A stretch of 64,000 nucleotides of DNA from Porphyra umbilicalis (GCA_002049455.2 KV918779.1:62001-126000), one strand, 5' to 3'. Counted from the stretch's first letter, positions 1 through 11,120 are shown. Numbers and translations: made by a program. The notes: a model not told the origin generated them from the sequence alone.

Positions 1-195
1 GTGTGTGAGGCCCAAATCACGATCACGCGACGGTCAAGCGAAGCCACTCATCGCTGCACAACGCTCACTCATCTCTCACCCAGTGTCACACCTGCCCGCC
101 GCACCATCCATTTTTAGACGAGCAGCGTCCAATCACGTTCACTGCAAAACTGATGGCGGAGCCAGTCCCTCCCAGATCGCGTCCAGATCGCGACA

Positions 196-598
196 TATTG
201 CTGATCCCCGAATTTTGTCCTGGGGGACAGAGACAGAGACTGACTGTGAATAACAGCACTCTATTGGTCTAAAACGACAGTAAGAAGGCATCGAAGCCAA
301 TAGACAGCCCGCATTGGGTGCCAGGACTTTGCATCCAGCAGAACTCACTGTTTGTTGCCGCTTGATCCGACTTTCTTGGCACGGACCAAGCTGCCCACGC
401 GAGATCTTGAGATTTTCTACTGTCTCCTTGCCAGAAGTGCAGAAAAAAAGAGGAGCTGAAGTTGATTTCCGGGCTGTATGGGCACATGTAAGCAATCAGG
501 AGCACCAAGTCAGTCCCAGTGGCGCATCTGATTGGTGGAGAGAGTCGGTCCGCAAGTCAGTCTCTGTCCACCAGGACAAAATTCGGGGATCAGCAATA
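196..598. mobile_element. MITE-like element with terminal inverted repeats
   Basis: The two ends are inverted copies. The left end from 196 starts TATTGCTGATCCCCGAATTT, and the right end read on the minus strand from 598 gives the same bases with few changes. Similarity continues inward for about 45 bases, broken by a short indel in a GACAGA repeat. The three bases ACA flank both sides (193-195 and 599-601), consistent with a 3-bp target duplication. The interior of about 300 bases has no convincing coding frame. A 3-bp duplication and long inverted ends suggest a non-autonomous PIF/Harbinger-type element. The family is inference; the inverted ends are seen directly. Confidence 0.75.
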
Positions 599-2400
599 AC
601 ATTTTGAAAATACCTGGACTGAGCGAAAGACATTTTGAGGCCGGCGCACGGCCCGGAATTTTTGCATTTACAGCCAATCAAAGAGCGCCTCTTCCGTCCG
701 CTGACCGGAGAGTCTGACCCGAGAGCGGCTCAGGGCATTCGATTCTACAAGCTTGCACTCCCGAGAGATGGTACACGGGCGATGCACGCTGTTTGGCAGG
801 ACCACTCTACGGTGCGGAGAGTGCCTTGATCCGCTCGCGCAGGTGATTGTCCACCAGACTAGCCCAGATCGCGGGTGTCGCGCCTCGTGCAACTCGGGTC
901 GTCGCCTGTGTCAGGCGTTGATATCGAAAATTCTGGCTCGTGGAGCCGTGGCACTGCCAGGTGTCGTCGTATTCACCCCATGTTATTGCGTGTTGAGCCC
1001 GATTCTGGTCGTATTGGGCCTCATTCGCAAGCTGTGCTTCAATCCCTTGTCGCGTGGCATGCCCGAATCCATTTTCGAATGAATCTAATGACTGTCTCTG
1101 CACGATCTACAATCGGTTTCGGACACATCAGCCATCGTCGTTTAGCTAGTCCCCTGCAATACGAGGCGAGGTCAGATTGGGGCCTCGTCGGACCCACCAA
1201 CGTAGACCCTATCGTTCAATCGGCCAGAGGGCATTCGATGGTCCATGTAGCAAAGTCCATCGCGACGTTTGGGATATGGGGCCCCCAGGATGGTCTTTCC
1301 ATTCAGGGATCCACACGTTGCACCTCCAACTGGGGTTAAATGGAAGATGGGGCCGACGTTGCTGGGATTGCCCTGAGCGGTCGCGCGCGACGTTTATCGC
1401 ACCTGTTTACTGTCGACGATCGGCTCTGTGTTTGCTCACTACTGTTCAGCACTCTTCGAACATGTACCTGCGTCCTTGGTTTCGACTTAGAGCATTGTGA
1501 GGCGCCTGGCAAGTGAAGCTTCCTGAGGTAGTTGGATGCCTGCATCCCGCGCATTCTAAGTCATTGGACTTGCGTTTATCCACTTTGAAGCCATTCAATG
1601 ACCATACCATTCAGGTAAGAGTTTATAAAATCGTGCTGGTTCTTTTTGAATATGAGTATATCCGGATATATCTATCCATTATATCAGAGTGTCCTTTATT
1701 CATGAAAGCCCCTGACCAGGACCCCCGCCGCCACCAACCAAGACTCCCGCCGCCTCCGCGGAAATCAAGTCTACGCCCACGCCGCCACCGCCAACAGGGG
1801 CCCTCGCTGCCGATGCCGGGGACGCCGTCGGCTCTCCGCGCTGCCGCCGCCGCCGCCGACCAACGCCCCCGTCCCTGCCACCGCCGCCTACCAAGACCAC
1901 CGCCGCCGCCACCAGAGCCCCCGTGCACGTCGGTGCTGCCGCCGCCCAACGCTGCGTCGCCCGCCGGCTCCTCCGCCGACGAACGCCCGCATCCGTGCCG
2001 GCGCCGGCGCAGTCGGCTGTGTTCGGCCCGGCTCCCACCGACAAGAAGCGTCGCCAAGGATGGGGGCCCGGTCGATATCGTTGCCAACCGACTTGTATGG
2101 TTCCAATTCAATCCTTTGCGACAGTGCGTTGCACTTGCGTGTGCGGAGTACAGGGTGTTGTGCGGGGAAGAACACCAGCGATTGTGGTTGTGACGGGGGA
2201 TGCGGTATCAGACATGGAGTGCCATGCCACTGCGCTTCTGTGCTTTTTGTGGCATTGTTGGTCGGTGCGTTCCCCTGCAATCCTGACTTCTTCGTTGATA
2301 CAAACCATGGACGTCCCCGACGAGGCGACGACATGTGCGGTGTTGTGGACCAGGACGACCTCTCCTCGGGCCTTGCGATGGCTGTGAGCCCGATCTTCGG
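599..2400. other. Non-coding stretch, no gene recognised
   Basis: No frame here shows a domain or a convincing composition. Two local oddities stand out. An A+T-rich patch at about 1615-1695 contains the perfect palindrome TATATCCGGATATA (1657-1670). A CCG-rich tract at about 1720-2045 opens long frames on both strands, which I read as a composition effect. The left end of the adjacent Harbinger element should lie here or before the window, but I could not find it. Confidence 0.5.
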
Positions 2401-4251
2401 CTGCTGCAGTTGGCGCGGCGGGTCTGCGATTGTCAGCGCCGGCAGCGACGGCACCGCTGGTAGGTTCGCGGGCGCGCGCCCAACAAGAAGCGCGACTTCA
2501 ACCTCGGGCTGCGCAACCTTTTGCGCGACTACTGGGGTGTGGACTGCGAGCCGCCCGTCTCCGACGAAGCGGACTTTAAGAGCTGGTCTCGAATGCCACT
2601 TGCTGTCATCATGCGCATCTACAACGACATGAAAGACGAGCCGTTTTTCCGCCAACGCGTTAACGCCACCGGGCGACCCCAGGCGCATCCGCTTCAAAAC
2701 GTCGTCGCCGCGCTGCGCGTTCTTGGCAACGGCGAGGCGGCGGACCGCCCCGATGAGTATGTCCGGTTGTCAAAGTCGACCACCAATGCCGCCGTCAAGA
2801 ACTTCATCGAGTTCATCTTCAACAAGTACGAGTCGACCTACCTGCGCGCGCCGGCGGTCGAGGACATCACGCACATCTTGTCGTTCAACAAGGACCGGGG
2901 CTCGCCCGGCTATATCGTCAGCCTAGACTGCAGCCACTGGGACTGGCGTGGCTGCCCGAAGTCGGCGGCGGGACAGCACAAGGGCAGGTCGGGCAAGCGG
3001 TCGATTGTCCTGGAGACGGAGTACGATCACGACCTCTAAGTTTGGCACGTCTTTACTGGCTCGCCAGGAAGCAACAACGACATCCACGTCCTCAAGTACA
3101 GCCCTTTATTTTCTCGTGTCGTGCGCGGCGAGTGGCCGCCATATCACTGTTCTTTTGAACTGAACGGACGGAGGTACACGTATCTCTACTATTTGGTCGA
3201 CGGTATCTATCCCTCGTACTCCTCTCTTGTTCGCCCCCACCAGGACACCGGCACCCCGGAGGAGCTTGAGTTTCACGCCGTACAAGAAGGCGCTCGCAAG
3301 GAGGTCGAGCGCCTGCACAGCACGACTTACCAGTAATTCAAGGTGGCTCTTCACCCTGCGCGCCATCACAGCGTTGCTCACCTCATTCTCACGGCCAAGG
3401 CCGTGTGCATTTTGCACAACATGGTCGTGGAGGCGCGGCGGCCGTCATTCGTCAACAAGATTCGGCGGCATGGCGCAGATGTTGACAGTGGTGGTCACGG
3501 TGGCGGCGTTGCGGGCGACGGTGAGGGCGCCGGTGCCGGTGCCGCCAACGGCGGCGACGGCAGTGACGTCGGCGGCGGTGAAGATGGTCGGGATGATGAA
3601 GCCGGCGGCGGTGGCGGCGGCGGCGGCGGCAGTGGCGGCCGTGGCGGCGGTGGCGGCGGTGGCGGCGGTGTCGGGGGTGGCCGCACAACCGTCGGTGGTT
3701 GCGGCGATGGTGGAGCTAGACCTGATCACGCCCGCGGCGGTGGGGATGGGGATGGAGGCGCCGGCACCGGTGGCGATGGGGATATTGGTACTGTCCATGG
3801 TGCCGATGGGGACGCCGGCGCCGGCGCCAGTGGCGGCGGCGATGATGGCGCTGGCGGCGCTAGCGGCGGGGATGGTGGCGACGGTGGCGATGATGCTGGG
3901 GAGGGTGGCGCCGGCGGCGGTGCCGGCAGCGATGGTGGCGGTGCCGGCGGCGGCGGCGGGGATGGTGGCGACGGCCACGGGGGCGCTGGGGAGGATGGCG
4001 CCGGCGACATTGGTGGCCGAGGTCGTCCGTCTTGACCATCACGCATACACGTTGGCCGGGCCGTTGACGCTGTCCCAGCTGACCCCGCGCTCCAATTCAA
4101 CCAGGGCATGCTTCCCCCCCCCGGTCCCTTCTCCGACCACCTTACTTGGGTGCAGGCGACGGACCCGTCCGTCGGTATGAACTTGAGAAAGGATCTCACT
4201 GCACTTGCGTGGGCTCGCCGACAGTCGCGGTGGTCACGCGCTGGCGTGTAA
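2401..4251 (+). pseudogene. PIF/Harbinger transposase, decayed (Harbinger-1)
   Basis: Translation in one frame follows the intact transposase at 60.8 kb from the N-terminal basic/helical part through the DDE nuclease to the C-terminal tail. Recognisable landmarks are NLGLRNLLRDYWGVD (from about 2500), RVNATGRPQAHPLQ, the first catalytic Asp in SLDCSHWDW, the second Asp in NNDIHVL, the Glu in KEVERL and ILHNMVVEARR. A glycine-rich linker follows (about 3480-4030), then a tail resembling LREDL..QRG of the intact copy. In-frame stops sit at 2461, 3037, 3334 and 4033, all in the same frame. Part of the N-terminus may also be shifted. The gene is therefore dead although all three catalytic residues survive. 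It ends tail to tail with a Myb/SANT-like gene on the other strand, the usual partner of Harbinger transposases. Confidence 0.85.
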
Positions 4252-4998
4252 TGAGGGCCGGTATGTGCCTGTGCGTACGTGCGCATGTTTGTGTGTGTTT
4301 GTTAGTCAATAATTGGTTCTTTCGTCAAAGCCGCATGGCATGTTCTGTATTCCAATCAAAGTGCCCATGTCGGCGTCACGACACGGGGCTCATGCGGATG
4401 CTGGCGGCCTGCGCTCTCGCATCGCGTAAGACAGGCAAGTTGTTTTGCACCTGCAATGCGCAACTGAAGCGCTTTCCATCTCATAGGGCGTTGCTGATAC
4501 ATACTTTACCCGTGCATGACTCACTTGCGGAACGCGCCCGGCCAAAAACACAGCACCGCGTCACGACTCATGGCGCACACCGCGAGAAGACACACTACAG
4601 AGCTAACAAAAGGAGCAACGGTTGCGACGCGATAGCCCCAACACAGGAATGCGACAGCACGCGACCACGCCAAACAAGGACAATGTGCGTGACCTGCAAT
4701 ATCTCCCATCCGTCACACATGCATTTCCACCGCACTAGTGTCACTGGCACACAGCAACGTCCTGCGGTATGCGTCTCACAATCACTCTAGCGATTGAACG
4801 CTCCGCACCCCACAGTTCCTCACTCATCCTCTTCGTCATCCGTGACCTCCTTGTTCAAAGTGTCGCCGGTCTCCAAAGACACAGCGCCCGTCGTCGGACA
4901 GTACGTCTTGCGCCGCGACTGCGCATGTCGCAACGCGCGGTTCGCGCCGTGACACTGCTTCTGGCTGCCACGTCCGGCCATGTGAGATCAATGGCTGC
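4252..4998. other. Spacer between convergent Harbinger genes
   Basis: The 3' ends of the transposase pseudogene and the Myb/SANT-like gene face each other across this stretch. I see no domain, repeat or inverted end in it, and the short open frames look random. Confidence 0.5.
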
Positions 4999-6456
4999 CT
5001 AGTTCTTGTAGATGCCCGCCTGCTCCACCTTGGACTTGGCCGTCATCGCGTGGTGGCCACGCGCCAGGCGCACGCGCTCTGCAGAGCCTCTCCTGTGCGG
5101 TCGCGACGCCTTGGCCACATTGTTGGTAGCGTCGCTGTCGTCGCTGGATGCGACGACCGGCTCTTTGCCGCCCCCCGCGGCCACCGCGGCCCACGCGGCC
5201 GCCGCTGCGCTCGCGCCCGCCGCAGTGGCCGCCTCGGTCGAAGGCAATGCGCCCCGCACAGCGTCCGCACCGCTGACCACGGCCGCCGGCGCCGTGGCAA
5301 TGATGGCCGCAATGCCGACGTTAAACATGTCCTTCCGCATGGCTTCAAAGAACGTCTTGGCATTGTCTGTGCCCTTGTTCTCTGCCAAGCTGAAGAACGC
5401 GGCCGCCGCGCGCTTCGACTCGAGCTGCGTCTGCTTGGCAGCCTCCAAAACCATCGCTCCCATCTTCATTCTCGTGCGCACGAGCTTCACACAGAGGATG
5501 TTCGCGCTCTCTTGCATGTCCTCTTTGTTTTTGGGCATGCGCTTGGCCGCCCTGACGCCCATGTGCAGTCGCGGCAGGAGCGCGGGATGCTTCCCGCTTG
5601 AGGGTTTGTCGCCGCCGCCGTTGCCATCATCACCGCCGTCAACGTCCCGGTGACCACCAATGCCGTAAAAGCGGTCGGCGACGGCGTCGGCATCGGTGGC
5701 CGCCTGGATGAACGTGTCCATCTCTTCCAGCACGCGCCACATTGGAATGCACGCGCAGCTCACCACGTGACCGGTCCGCTGAACCCGCGCCTTTGCCTGC
5801 CGCTGTCGCTCGTCGTCCGAGCACTCGTCCTGCCGCACGGCTTGGTATGCCGAAACGCCAGAGAAGAGGACCGCGCCAGCGCGCACGAGGTCCTCTTCAG
5901 TCAGCCCTCCCATCGGCTGCTTCTTTTCGGACACCACCTTGAAGAAAAGTGCGAAGCGCTGCACGTCGGGCGGGATCTTGCGGTCAAACTGCGTCTTTAT
6001 GGAACCCACCGTGCGCTCGCTCCATCGGCCCTTCAGGTCACTGGGCTTCAGGCTCTTGGGGATGCGCTTCACAAAGTCCTCCTTAAAGGTATCCCAGGGA
6101 CCGTCCTTCGACCAGTTCGCGCCCATCTCCGACCGCTGCGCCACCAATTTCAACGCCTCACAGAGAGCCACCTGCTCGTTGACCGTCCGAATCTTTCCCT
6201 TGCTGTTGCCTGGGACCTTCTTATTCGCGCCTGCGCCGCCCTCGCGGCGTGAACCGCTGCTCGCGCGGCGCCCCTGGTGCTGCGTCGTCGGCGCACCGCC
6301 GGTGCTGGACGATGCCACGCTGCCGCCCGAAGACTGGTTCCACTCGCTCTTGTCACCGCCACCAGCCCCACTTAGCTCTGATATTGTTGGTCGCGGCATC
6401 GCTCCTCGACGGGCGCCGGCTGCTGGCTTCTCACGAGCACGGGTACGTCCCGACAT
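4999..6456 (-). CDS. Myb/SANT-like DNA-binding protein, Harbinger partner ORF
   Basis: An uninterrupted frame of 485 residues from the ATG at 6456, read leftwards. Residues about 86-165 form a Myb/SANT-like module: TVNEQVALCEALKLVAQ, then a tryptophan-rich stretch (GANWSKDGPWDTF), then LKGRW and a basic helix ending near FFKVV. This is the pattern of the second ORF in PIF/Harbinger transposons, which helps the transposase reach the nucleus and bind transposon ends. The middle is Asp/Gly-rich. The last 150 residues are helical and alanine-rich with a Lys/Arg-rich end. The frame stays open upstream to 6729 and a separate long frame lies at 6659-7240, so a 5' exon is possible; I chose the ATG at 6456 because the sequence upstream of it is low in complexity. 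It is convergent with the dead transposase, so it may outlive its partner. Confidence 0.75.
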   Translation of the reverse strand: MSGRTRAREKPAAGARRGAMPRPTISELSGAGGGDKSEWNQSSGGSVASSSTGGAPTTQHQGRRASSGSRREGGAGANKKVPGNSKGKIRTVNEQVALCEALKLVAQRSEMGANWSKDGPWDTFKEDFVKRIPKSLKPSDLKGRWSERTVGSIKTQFDRKIPPDVQRFALFFKVVSEKKQPMGGLTEEDLVRAGAVLFSGVSAYQAVRQDECSDDERQRQAKARVQRTGHVVSCACIPMWRVLEEMDTFIQAATDADAVADRFYGIGGHRDVDGGDDGNGGGDKPSSGKHPALLPRLHMGVRAAKRMPKNKEDMQESANILCVKLVRTRMKMGAMVLEAAKQTQLESKRAAAAFFSLAENKGTDNAKTFFEAMRKDMFNVGIAAIIATAPAAVVSGADAVRGALPSTEAATAAGASAAAAAWAAVAAGGGKEPVVASSDDSDATNNVAKASRPHRRGSAERVRLARGHHAMTAKSKVEQAGIYKN

Positions 6457-6658
6457 GTCCGACTCTGTGTCGCTTGGTGGCCCGCCGCTGACAGGTGCGC
6501 TCTTGCCGAGCACCCCGCCAGCGCCAGCGCCCGCCTCTGCGCCACTTGTGCTTCCGGCCAACCTGCGCGGCGGACACAAATGTCGGCGCCACGGATCCCG
6601 CCCCACCGGCGGAGCGCTCGTCCGAGATAGCACGACGGGCGCCAGAAAGAGCGGCTTT

Positions 6659-7240
6659 TCAAGGCTTGTACGGCACACAGCCGTCAGACAAGAGAAGAGG
6701 GTTGGGCGGAGGAGTCTTTCCAGACGCAAGCGCGTCTTTCAAGCGACACGCGTGCAAACGCCGGACGAATTTCTCAAGACCGAGCTCGCTGGCGCGCCGC
6801 AAGCCCGCCAGGTGCGTGCGCCGATTAGTCCAAGCCTTCTTCAAAGGGGTTGGAGCAGCCTCGTCGACCTCAGTGACGTCTTCGCTACCCAGGGCGGCGC
6901 TGAAATTGGCCGGCGCTACCGCTTCCACACCGGTGGTAGCTGCCGACTCAGGAATCGACGCGCAACCGCCGGCAGTCGTGGGCGTCCCGCCCGGCTGCGC
7001 CGTCGCCGCTGCAGTGTCGGCGCCTGCTCTCGCAGACGGCGGCCGAGGTGCCGCTCCCACCGCGGGAGGTGCCGCCCCGCACGTGCCACAGGCCGAAGCA
7101 GGATGGAGCCCAGGGGGAGAAGAAGACTCGTGCCACGGGTTGCGCACCCGCTGGTACCGAAAGCCAGGAGGGAGAGAAGGGAGTGGAAATTTTGGCGTGG
7201 CGTCGCCATCGGCCGACTTTGAAGGGGGGGAGTCGGGCAT
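6659..7240 (-). CDS. Possible 5' exon of the Myb/SANT-like gene
   Basis: A 193-residue open frame upstream of the Myb/SANT-like gene and on the same strand, in a different frame. The composition is plausible for protein: a Pro/Ser/Ala-rich N-terminus, then a basic helical stretch (KKAWTNRRTHLAGLRRASEL). If an intron joins it to the downstream frame, an acceptor such as the CAG within the minus-strand text CACCTGTCAG near 6490 could serve. It could equally be a separate small gene or chance. No known domain is recognised. Confidence 0.3.
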   Translation of the reverse strand: MPDSPPSKSADGDATPKFPLPSLPPGFRYQRVRNPWHESSSPPGLHPASACGTCGAAPPAVGAAPRPPSARAGADTAAATAQPGGTPTTAGGCASIPESAATTGVEAVAPANFSAALGSEDVTEVDEAAPTPLKKAWTNRRTHLAGLRRASELGLEKFVRRLHACRLKDALASGKTPPPNPLLLSDGCVPYKP

Positions 7241-8039
7241 GGCGGGTTGCCGTGTCGCGAGACAAACGGCACCACGACAGCAGTGGACACACCGTCCGTT
7301 GACGGCGAAAAAGGGCGAATGCCTCGCCGTTGCGGAACGCGCCGCAGAGAGCGGTCACGCTCAACGTACACCTCCACCCGTGCGGTCCCCGCAAGCGAAC
7401 AGCCGAACGCACACGACCTAAGTCGACTGACATTGTTGGTTGCCCCCATACCACCTGCCACGGAGGACTGCGGCACCGCTCCCCGTGGCCGCCCTCCCAG
7501 GCGCACTCAGAACGGTGCGACCGGGCCACAGGAGTGTGCCGGACCCCACAATCGGCTTTCGCGCACTGCCTGAACGGATGCCCCGAGAGGCTGCCACGAG
7601 CGGTCTGTTGACCGGCCCTGCTGCCCCACGAGACCCGTGACCCAGAGGGAGGCTGACTGTAGGTTTTCTGAACAGGCTTGCACAGTACCCCTCGATCGCG
7701 GCGCCGGACGCATGGGGGCCCGCCGTCAGCCAGCACGCACTCGCGAGTGAGTGGACGGTTGCACTGAGAGATTGTTTACGAGGCTGTCAAGGACACGGCC
7801 CCGAATGCCCGGGCACTTGTCCCCACGTCCCGGGGGACAAACCACTGACTCCCAGGTCGACACACACGAGCGCGGATGAGTCCGCTAGCGCGATCCATTT
7901 CTCTATTCTGGCCCGTCCTCGGCCCTCTGGAGGCACCCAAGGCGTCACAGGAGGAGTGAAAGCGCGGTGCAATCGGTCTGACTCAGCAAATGGAGGCAGG
8001 CAATCAGCAGAGGTGCACAGGGGCGCGACCCTTGTGCCA
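7241..8039. other. Subterminal region of Harbinger-1, no gene seen
   Basis: This lies between the Myb-side genes and the conserved right end of the element. Open frames exist on both strands but none has a recognisable motif. Confidence 0.4.
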
Positions 8040-8546
8040 CGGGCATGGCTCTCGGGCCACCCGCTTGCGCGGTTCGTCAGGCCACTATGGCCTCAGGCGA
8101 CCGTTCGACCGGCATGACTCAGGCTCTAACAACTTCCAACACCTGAGGGGGTGCGACCGCAACGCACGTCATGCACTCGAGCGGATTCGACCAAAATTCG
8201 TACCGAGCCGCCTCCACGTGTCTCGCTAGATTGCCTTGATTTGGGCGGTTTGGGCTTCGTTCACACAATTTCCGTGACATGTTCGGCACGTATTTGACGT
8301 ACGCTGCTTCATTTCGATACTTGCAACGACGCGGATACGTGTCCTTTGTTGGCAGCCACCAACTGCGGCCAACAACGCCGAGGCCAAAGGCGCTCAGATC
8401 TTCGAAAGGTAGCCCACTCAAGTTTATCCATTTCATTGTTCGTTAGCAACACGATGGCCCGTCGGCAACTGACCACTCGCAGGGCCAGACGTAGCGGACG
8501 CATTTCACCGTTTCTGACGGTTGGCCCGACCCTGGTGGGAATGCTC
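8040..8546 (+). repeat. Right end of a Harbinger family, copy 1
   Basis: This stretch matches 38390-38893 over about 500 bases with many substitutions. It ends with GGTGGGAATGCTC, the same terminus as the TIR-bounded element ending at 38893. TAA follows at 8547-8549, a typical Harbinger target triplet. It is therefore read as the right end of an element of that family, most simply the one carrying the convergent transposase and Myb genes. No matching left terminus was found upstream in this window. Confidence 0.7.
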
Positions 8547-8644
8547 TAAGCGCGGCGCGAGCAGCTGCCTCTGCCGAGCCGGCCGCTTACCGTCGCTCTG
8601 GTGCGCATGAGGCCCTGCCGACGTCGACACGCAGCGGCGCCTAG

Positions 8645-9766
8645 CCGCGGACGTCGCCGCCGCTGCCGCCAAGGAGCGAGCTGAGAGCGGAGTACCTGGC
8701 GCACGCCAGGGCGCAGCGCCTCCGCGCGGAAAGGGGCGTGGCGCTCGTGCGCCAGCAGGCGGCGGCGGACGATGCCAAGGCGGCAACCGCCAAAGCGGCC
8801 GCACCCCAGGCGGCTGAAGACGCTGCCAAGGCGGCGGCCAACAATGCGCCCGCCACTCAGGCGGCCGCAGATGCTGCCGAGGCAGCGGCCGCCACGAACG
8901 CCGCCACTCAGACGGTAGCGGACACCGCCAAGGCGGCGGCCGCCACGGCGGCCGCCACCCAGATGTCCGCGGCCGCCGATGGTGGCAGACGCGTTGCTCT
9001 GGAACCGGGCGCCGCGAATGTCGAAGACGTCCTCGACGGCGTCGAGCTTTTCGACGACGAGGAGCTCGTGGGTAACACGCTAATCAAAGGCGTCCTCGCG
9101 TCCGGCGTCCACGGCGGTGTGCACAACGGCCTGCAGCTTGGCAGCCTCAATGGCAGACGCGACGGCGGCGGCCGCAAGAATGGCCCCCTCGCGGCAGAAA
9201 GCTGTCCTGAGGATGACGACGACACGCAGTGGAGCCCGCTGCCGCCGCTGTCGTCTGCCCGGCGCTCCGCACCGGCAAAAGCTTCGATGAAGACCGAGCG
9301 GGCGGCCTGGGAGGACGAGAGGCGAACGATGTCTATGTTCAAGAGCATCGACGCCACTCTCAAGAGAGCAGCCGCAGCGGCCCACGGCGCCACGACCTCT
9401 CCTGCGTCTTCGACGCTGGTTGCGTCACCTGCAGGCACCGTGGGCGACGGCCACATGTTCACCGCTAGGGCAAGAGCGTCCACCATGGCAACCGCGCCCG
9501 CGGCGCTCTCGGCAGCGCTGCGGACTGCGGTAGACGGTGCCCGCAACTGGGACGCGGGTCTGAAGGCGGCGGACCAAGCGTTGTACGACGCTGAGCCCAG
9601 GGGGCAGGAGAGGAAGGAGGAAAAGAACCGCGAGGATGACACGCTCTACCTCGAAACGCCGCCGCCGTCCCCCCCCCGCCCTCAGCGTGTCCGCGCCTGT
9701 CTGACTGGCTGCCGCCCTCCCCTGCCCCCCCGAGGGGCCGCGAGCTTCTGCTCGAGCTCTGAATAG
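8645..9766 (+). CDS. Alanine-rich hypothetical protein, coding status uncertain
   Basis: A 373-codon open frame. The first in-frame ATG is only at 8963, so the start is unclear. The N-terminal third looks like an alanine-rich coiled coil: RAEYLAHARAQRLRAERG followed by repeated AADDAKAA/AAEDAAKAA units of 11-14 residues, similar in style to LEA-type helices. The rest is acidic and Ser/Ala-rich, ending in a proline-rich tail. Similar coding flavour continues upstream in another frame (QRRLAADVAAAAAKERA), which suggests a frameshift and a decayed gene. The frame begins just beyond the Harbinger right end at 8546, so it may be the sequence that element landed in. No family recognised. Confidence 0.4.
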   Translation, partial: PRTSPPLPPRSELRAEYLAHARAQRLRAERGVALVRQQAAADDAKAATAKAAAPQAAEDAAKAAANNAPATQAAADAAEAAAATNAATQTVADTAKAAAATAAATQMSAAADGGRRVALEPGAANVEDVLDGVELFDDEELVGNTLIKGVLASGVHGGVHNGLQLGSLNGRRDGGGRKNGPLAAESCPEDDDDTQWSPLPPLSSARRSAPAKASMKTERAAWEDERRTMSMFKSIDATLKRAAAAAHGATTSPASSTLVASPAGTVGDGHMFTARARASTMATAPAALSAALRTAVDGARNWDAGLKAADQALYDAEPRGQERKEEKNREDDTLYLETPPPSPPRPQRVRACLTGCRPPLPPRGAASFCSSSE

Positions 9767-10589
9767 AGCGTGTACGTGCGCTTTTGAATAGGTCACGGAC
9801 GCGGTCAGGGCTGCTCTTTGCTTTGCGGCCTCATTTTTCTTGTGTTTTGCGCTGTTGTGTATGTTTTTGCATGTATGTTTGTGCTTGAGTTTATGCGTTC
9901 GCTCCTGTGTGCCTCGTATGCATTTCTCTGGGCGTGTCTTTGCGTGTCTTCTCGTCATGAGGCCAGGTCAGTGTAGCATAGCAGGTACTGAGCTGGAAAA
10001 AAAAATTCCTACCGTACTGTAGGTTTTTTTTTCCTCGACATGGGCGTCCGTCGATGTGATTGCCGCATCGGAAGAATCGTCGTCTTGTTCGTCTTTTCTC
10101 CCCGACCCTTGCTCTGCGGTGCACAGCAGTGCCATGCGACTGCCGGCCATGGCGTGCATGAGAGACTTTGCAAGCGTGGCGCATGCACATGCAAGCAGTG
10201 CAAGAGGAAAGCAAGTATACTGGGAGCGTGTCATCGCACACAGCGCAAGTGTGAATCCGCACATGTCCTGCGCCCACCAGAACGCCATCTAATTCCGAAC
10301 GACAGCCCAAAAAGCACGTTACGCCGACTTCGAAGCCATCAAACTAACACATTTCGTACTTACATCCAGCTTATCGAGAATGATATTGTACGAGATTTTC
10401 TCGCGACGCCCCCGAATGCGAGCCGACTTGCTCGGGCTTTTAAGAAATCACGGGCCAACTCATCCATCGAGCCCCGCCACGCGTGCCACACCCTCACCCG
10501 CCACACAATCTTGCGACTCCAGCGCCTTGGCGTGTGCGCTCTCGATGCCAACGATGGCGCACCACCACCCCACTCACACCATAGATGAC
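9767..10589. other. No gene recognised
   Basis: A T-rich patch (about 9820-9960) and short A and T runs near 10000-10035 lie here. Small frames on both strands carry no motif. Confidence 0.4.
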
Positions 10590-11120
10590 GAAGCCGCCCC
10601 ATCAGCGGCCGCCCGGTCGGCGATCGCCGCGGCGCCGGCCACCGCGCCGCCGGCCGCCTTATCGGCGGCCGCCCCGTCGGTGGTCGATTCGTCGGCGGCC
10701 ACCGCGCCGCCGGCCACCTTATTGGCGGCCTCCATTGCGCCGGAGACCTCGTTAGCAGCCGCCACGTCGGCGGCCTGCCTATCGGTGCCGACTGACGTCG
10801 TGACCGCCGACGCTACCTCCCCATCTGCGGCCACCCCGCCGGTGGCGACCCCGTCAGCAGTCACCCCGTCATCGGCCACCCTGTCGGCGGCAATCCAGCC
10901 GGCGGCCACCACGCCGGTGGCCACCGTCGAGCCTGAGATTCCGTTGGAGGCCGCCACGTCGGCGGCGGACTCGTCGGCGGCCACCACGTCGGCGGCCGTC
11001 ATGTCGATGTCTACCGAGCTGATGGCCGCCGACGGTACCAACTCGTCGGCGGCCATCCCGTAGGCGGCCGTCAATCGGGCGGCCGCCGCCGCGCCGGCCG
11101 CCTCGTTCGAGCGAACGGAC
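10590..11120. repeat. Imperfect GGCGGCC-type minisatellite
   Basis: Degenerate units built on TCGGCGGCCACC/GCCGTCGGCGG recur about every 15-45 bases. Because of this both strands stay open: the plus strand reads as an Ala/Ser/Thr/Pro protein and the minus strand as an Ala/Val/Asp protein. Openness on both strands is what a GGCGGCC repeat produces without selection, so I call a repeat, not a gene. A structural protein on one strand cannot be excluded. Confidence 0.55.

Noticed and set aside
1487-1500. TTAGAGCATT as left end of Harbinger-1
   Set aside because: Only seven bases match the GAGCATTCCCACC terminus and the flank TTA does not equal TAA on the right.
5939-7222. Plus-strand open frame of 427 codons
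   Set aside because: It overlaps the Myb/SANT-like gene in antisense, with no domain of its own.
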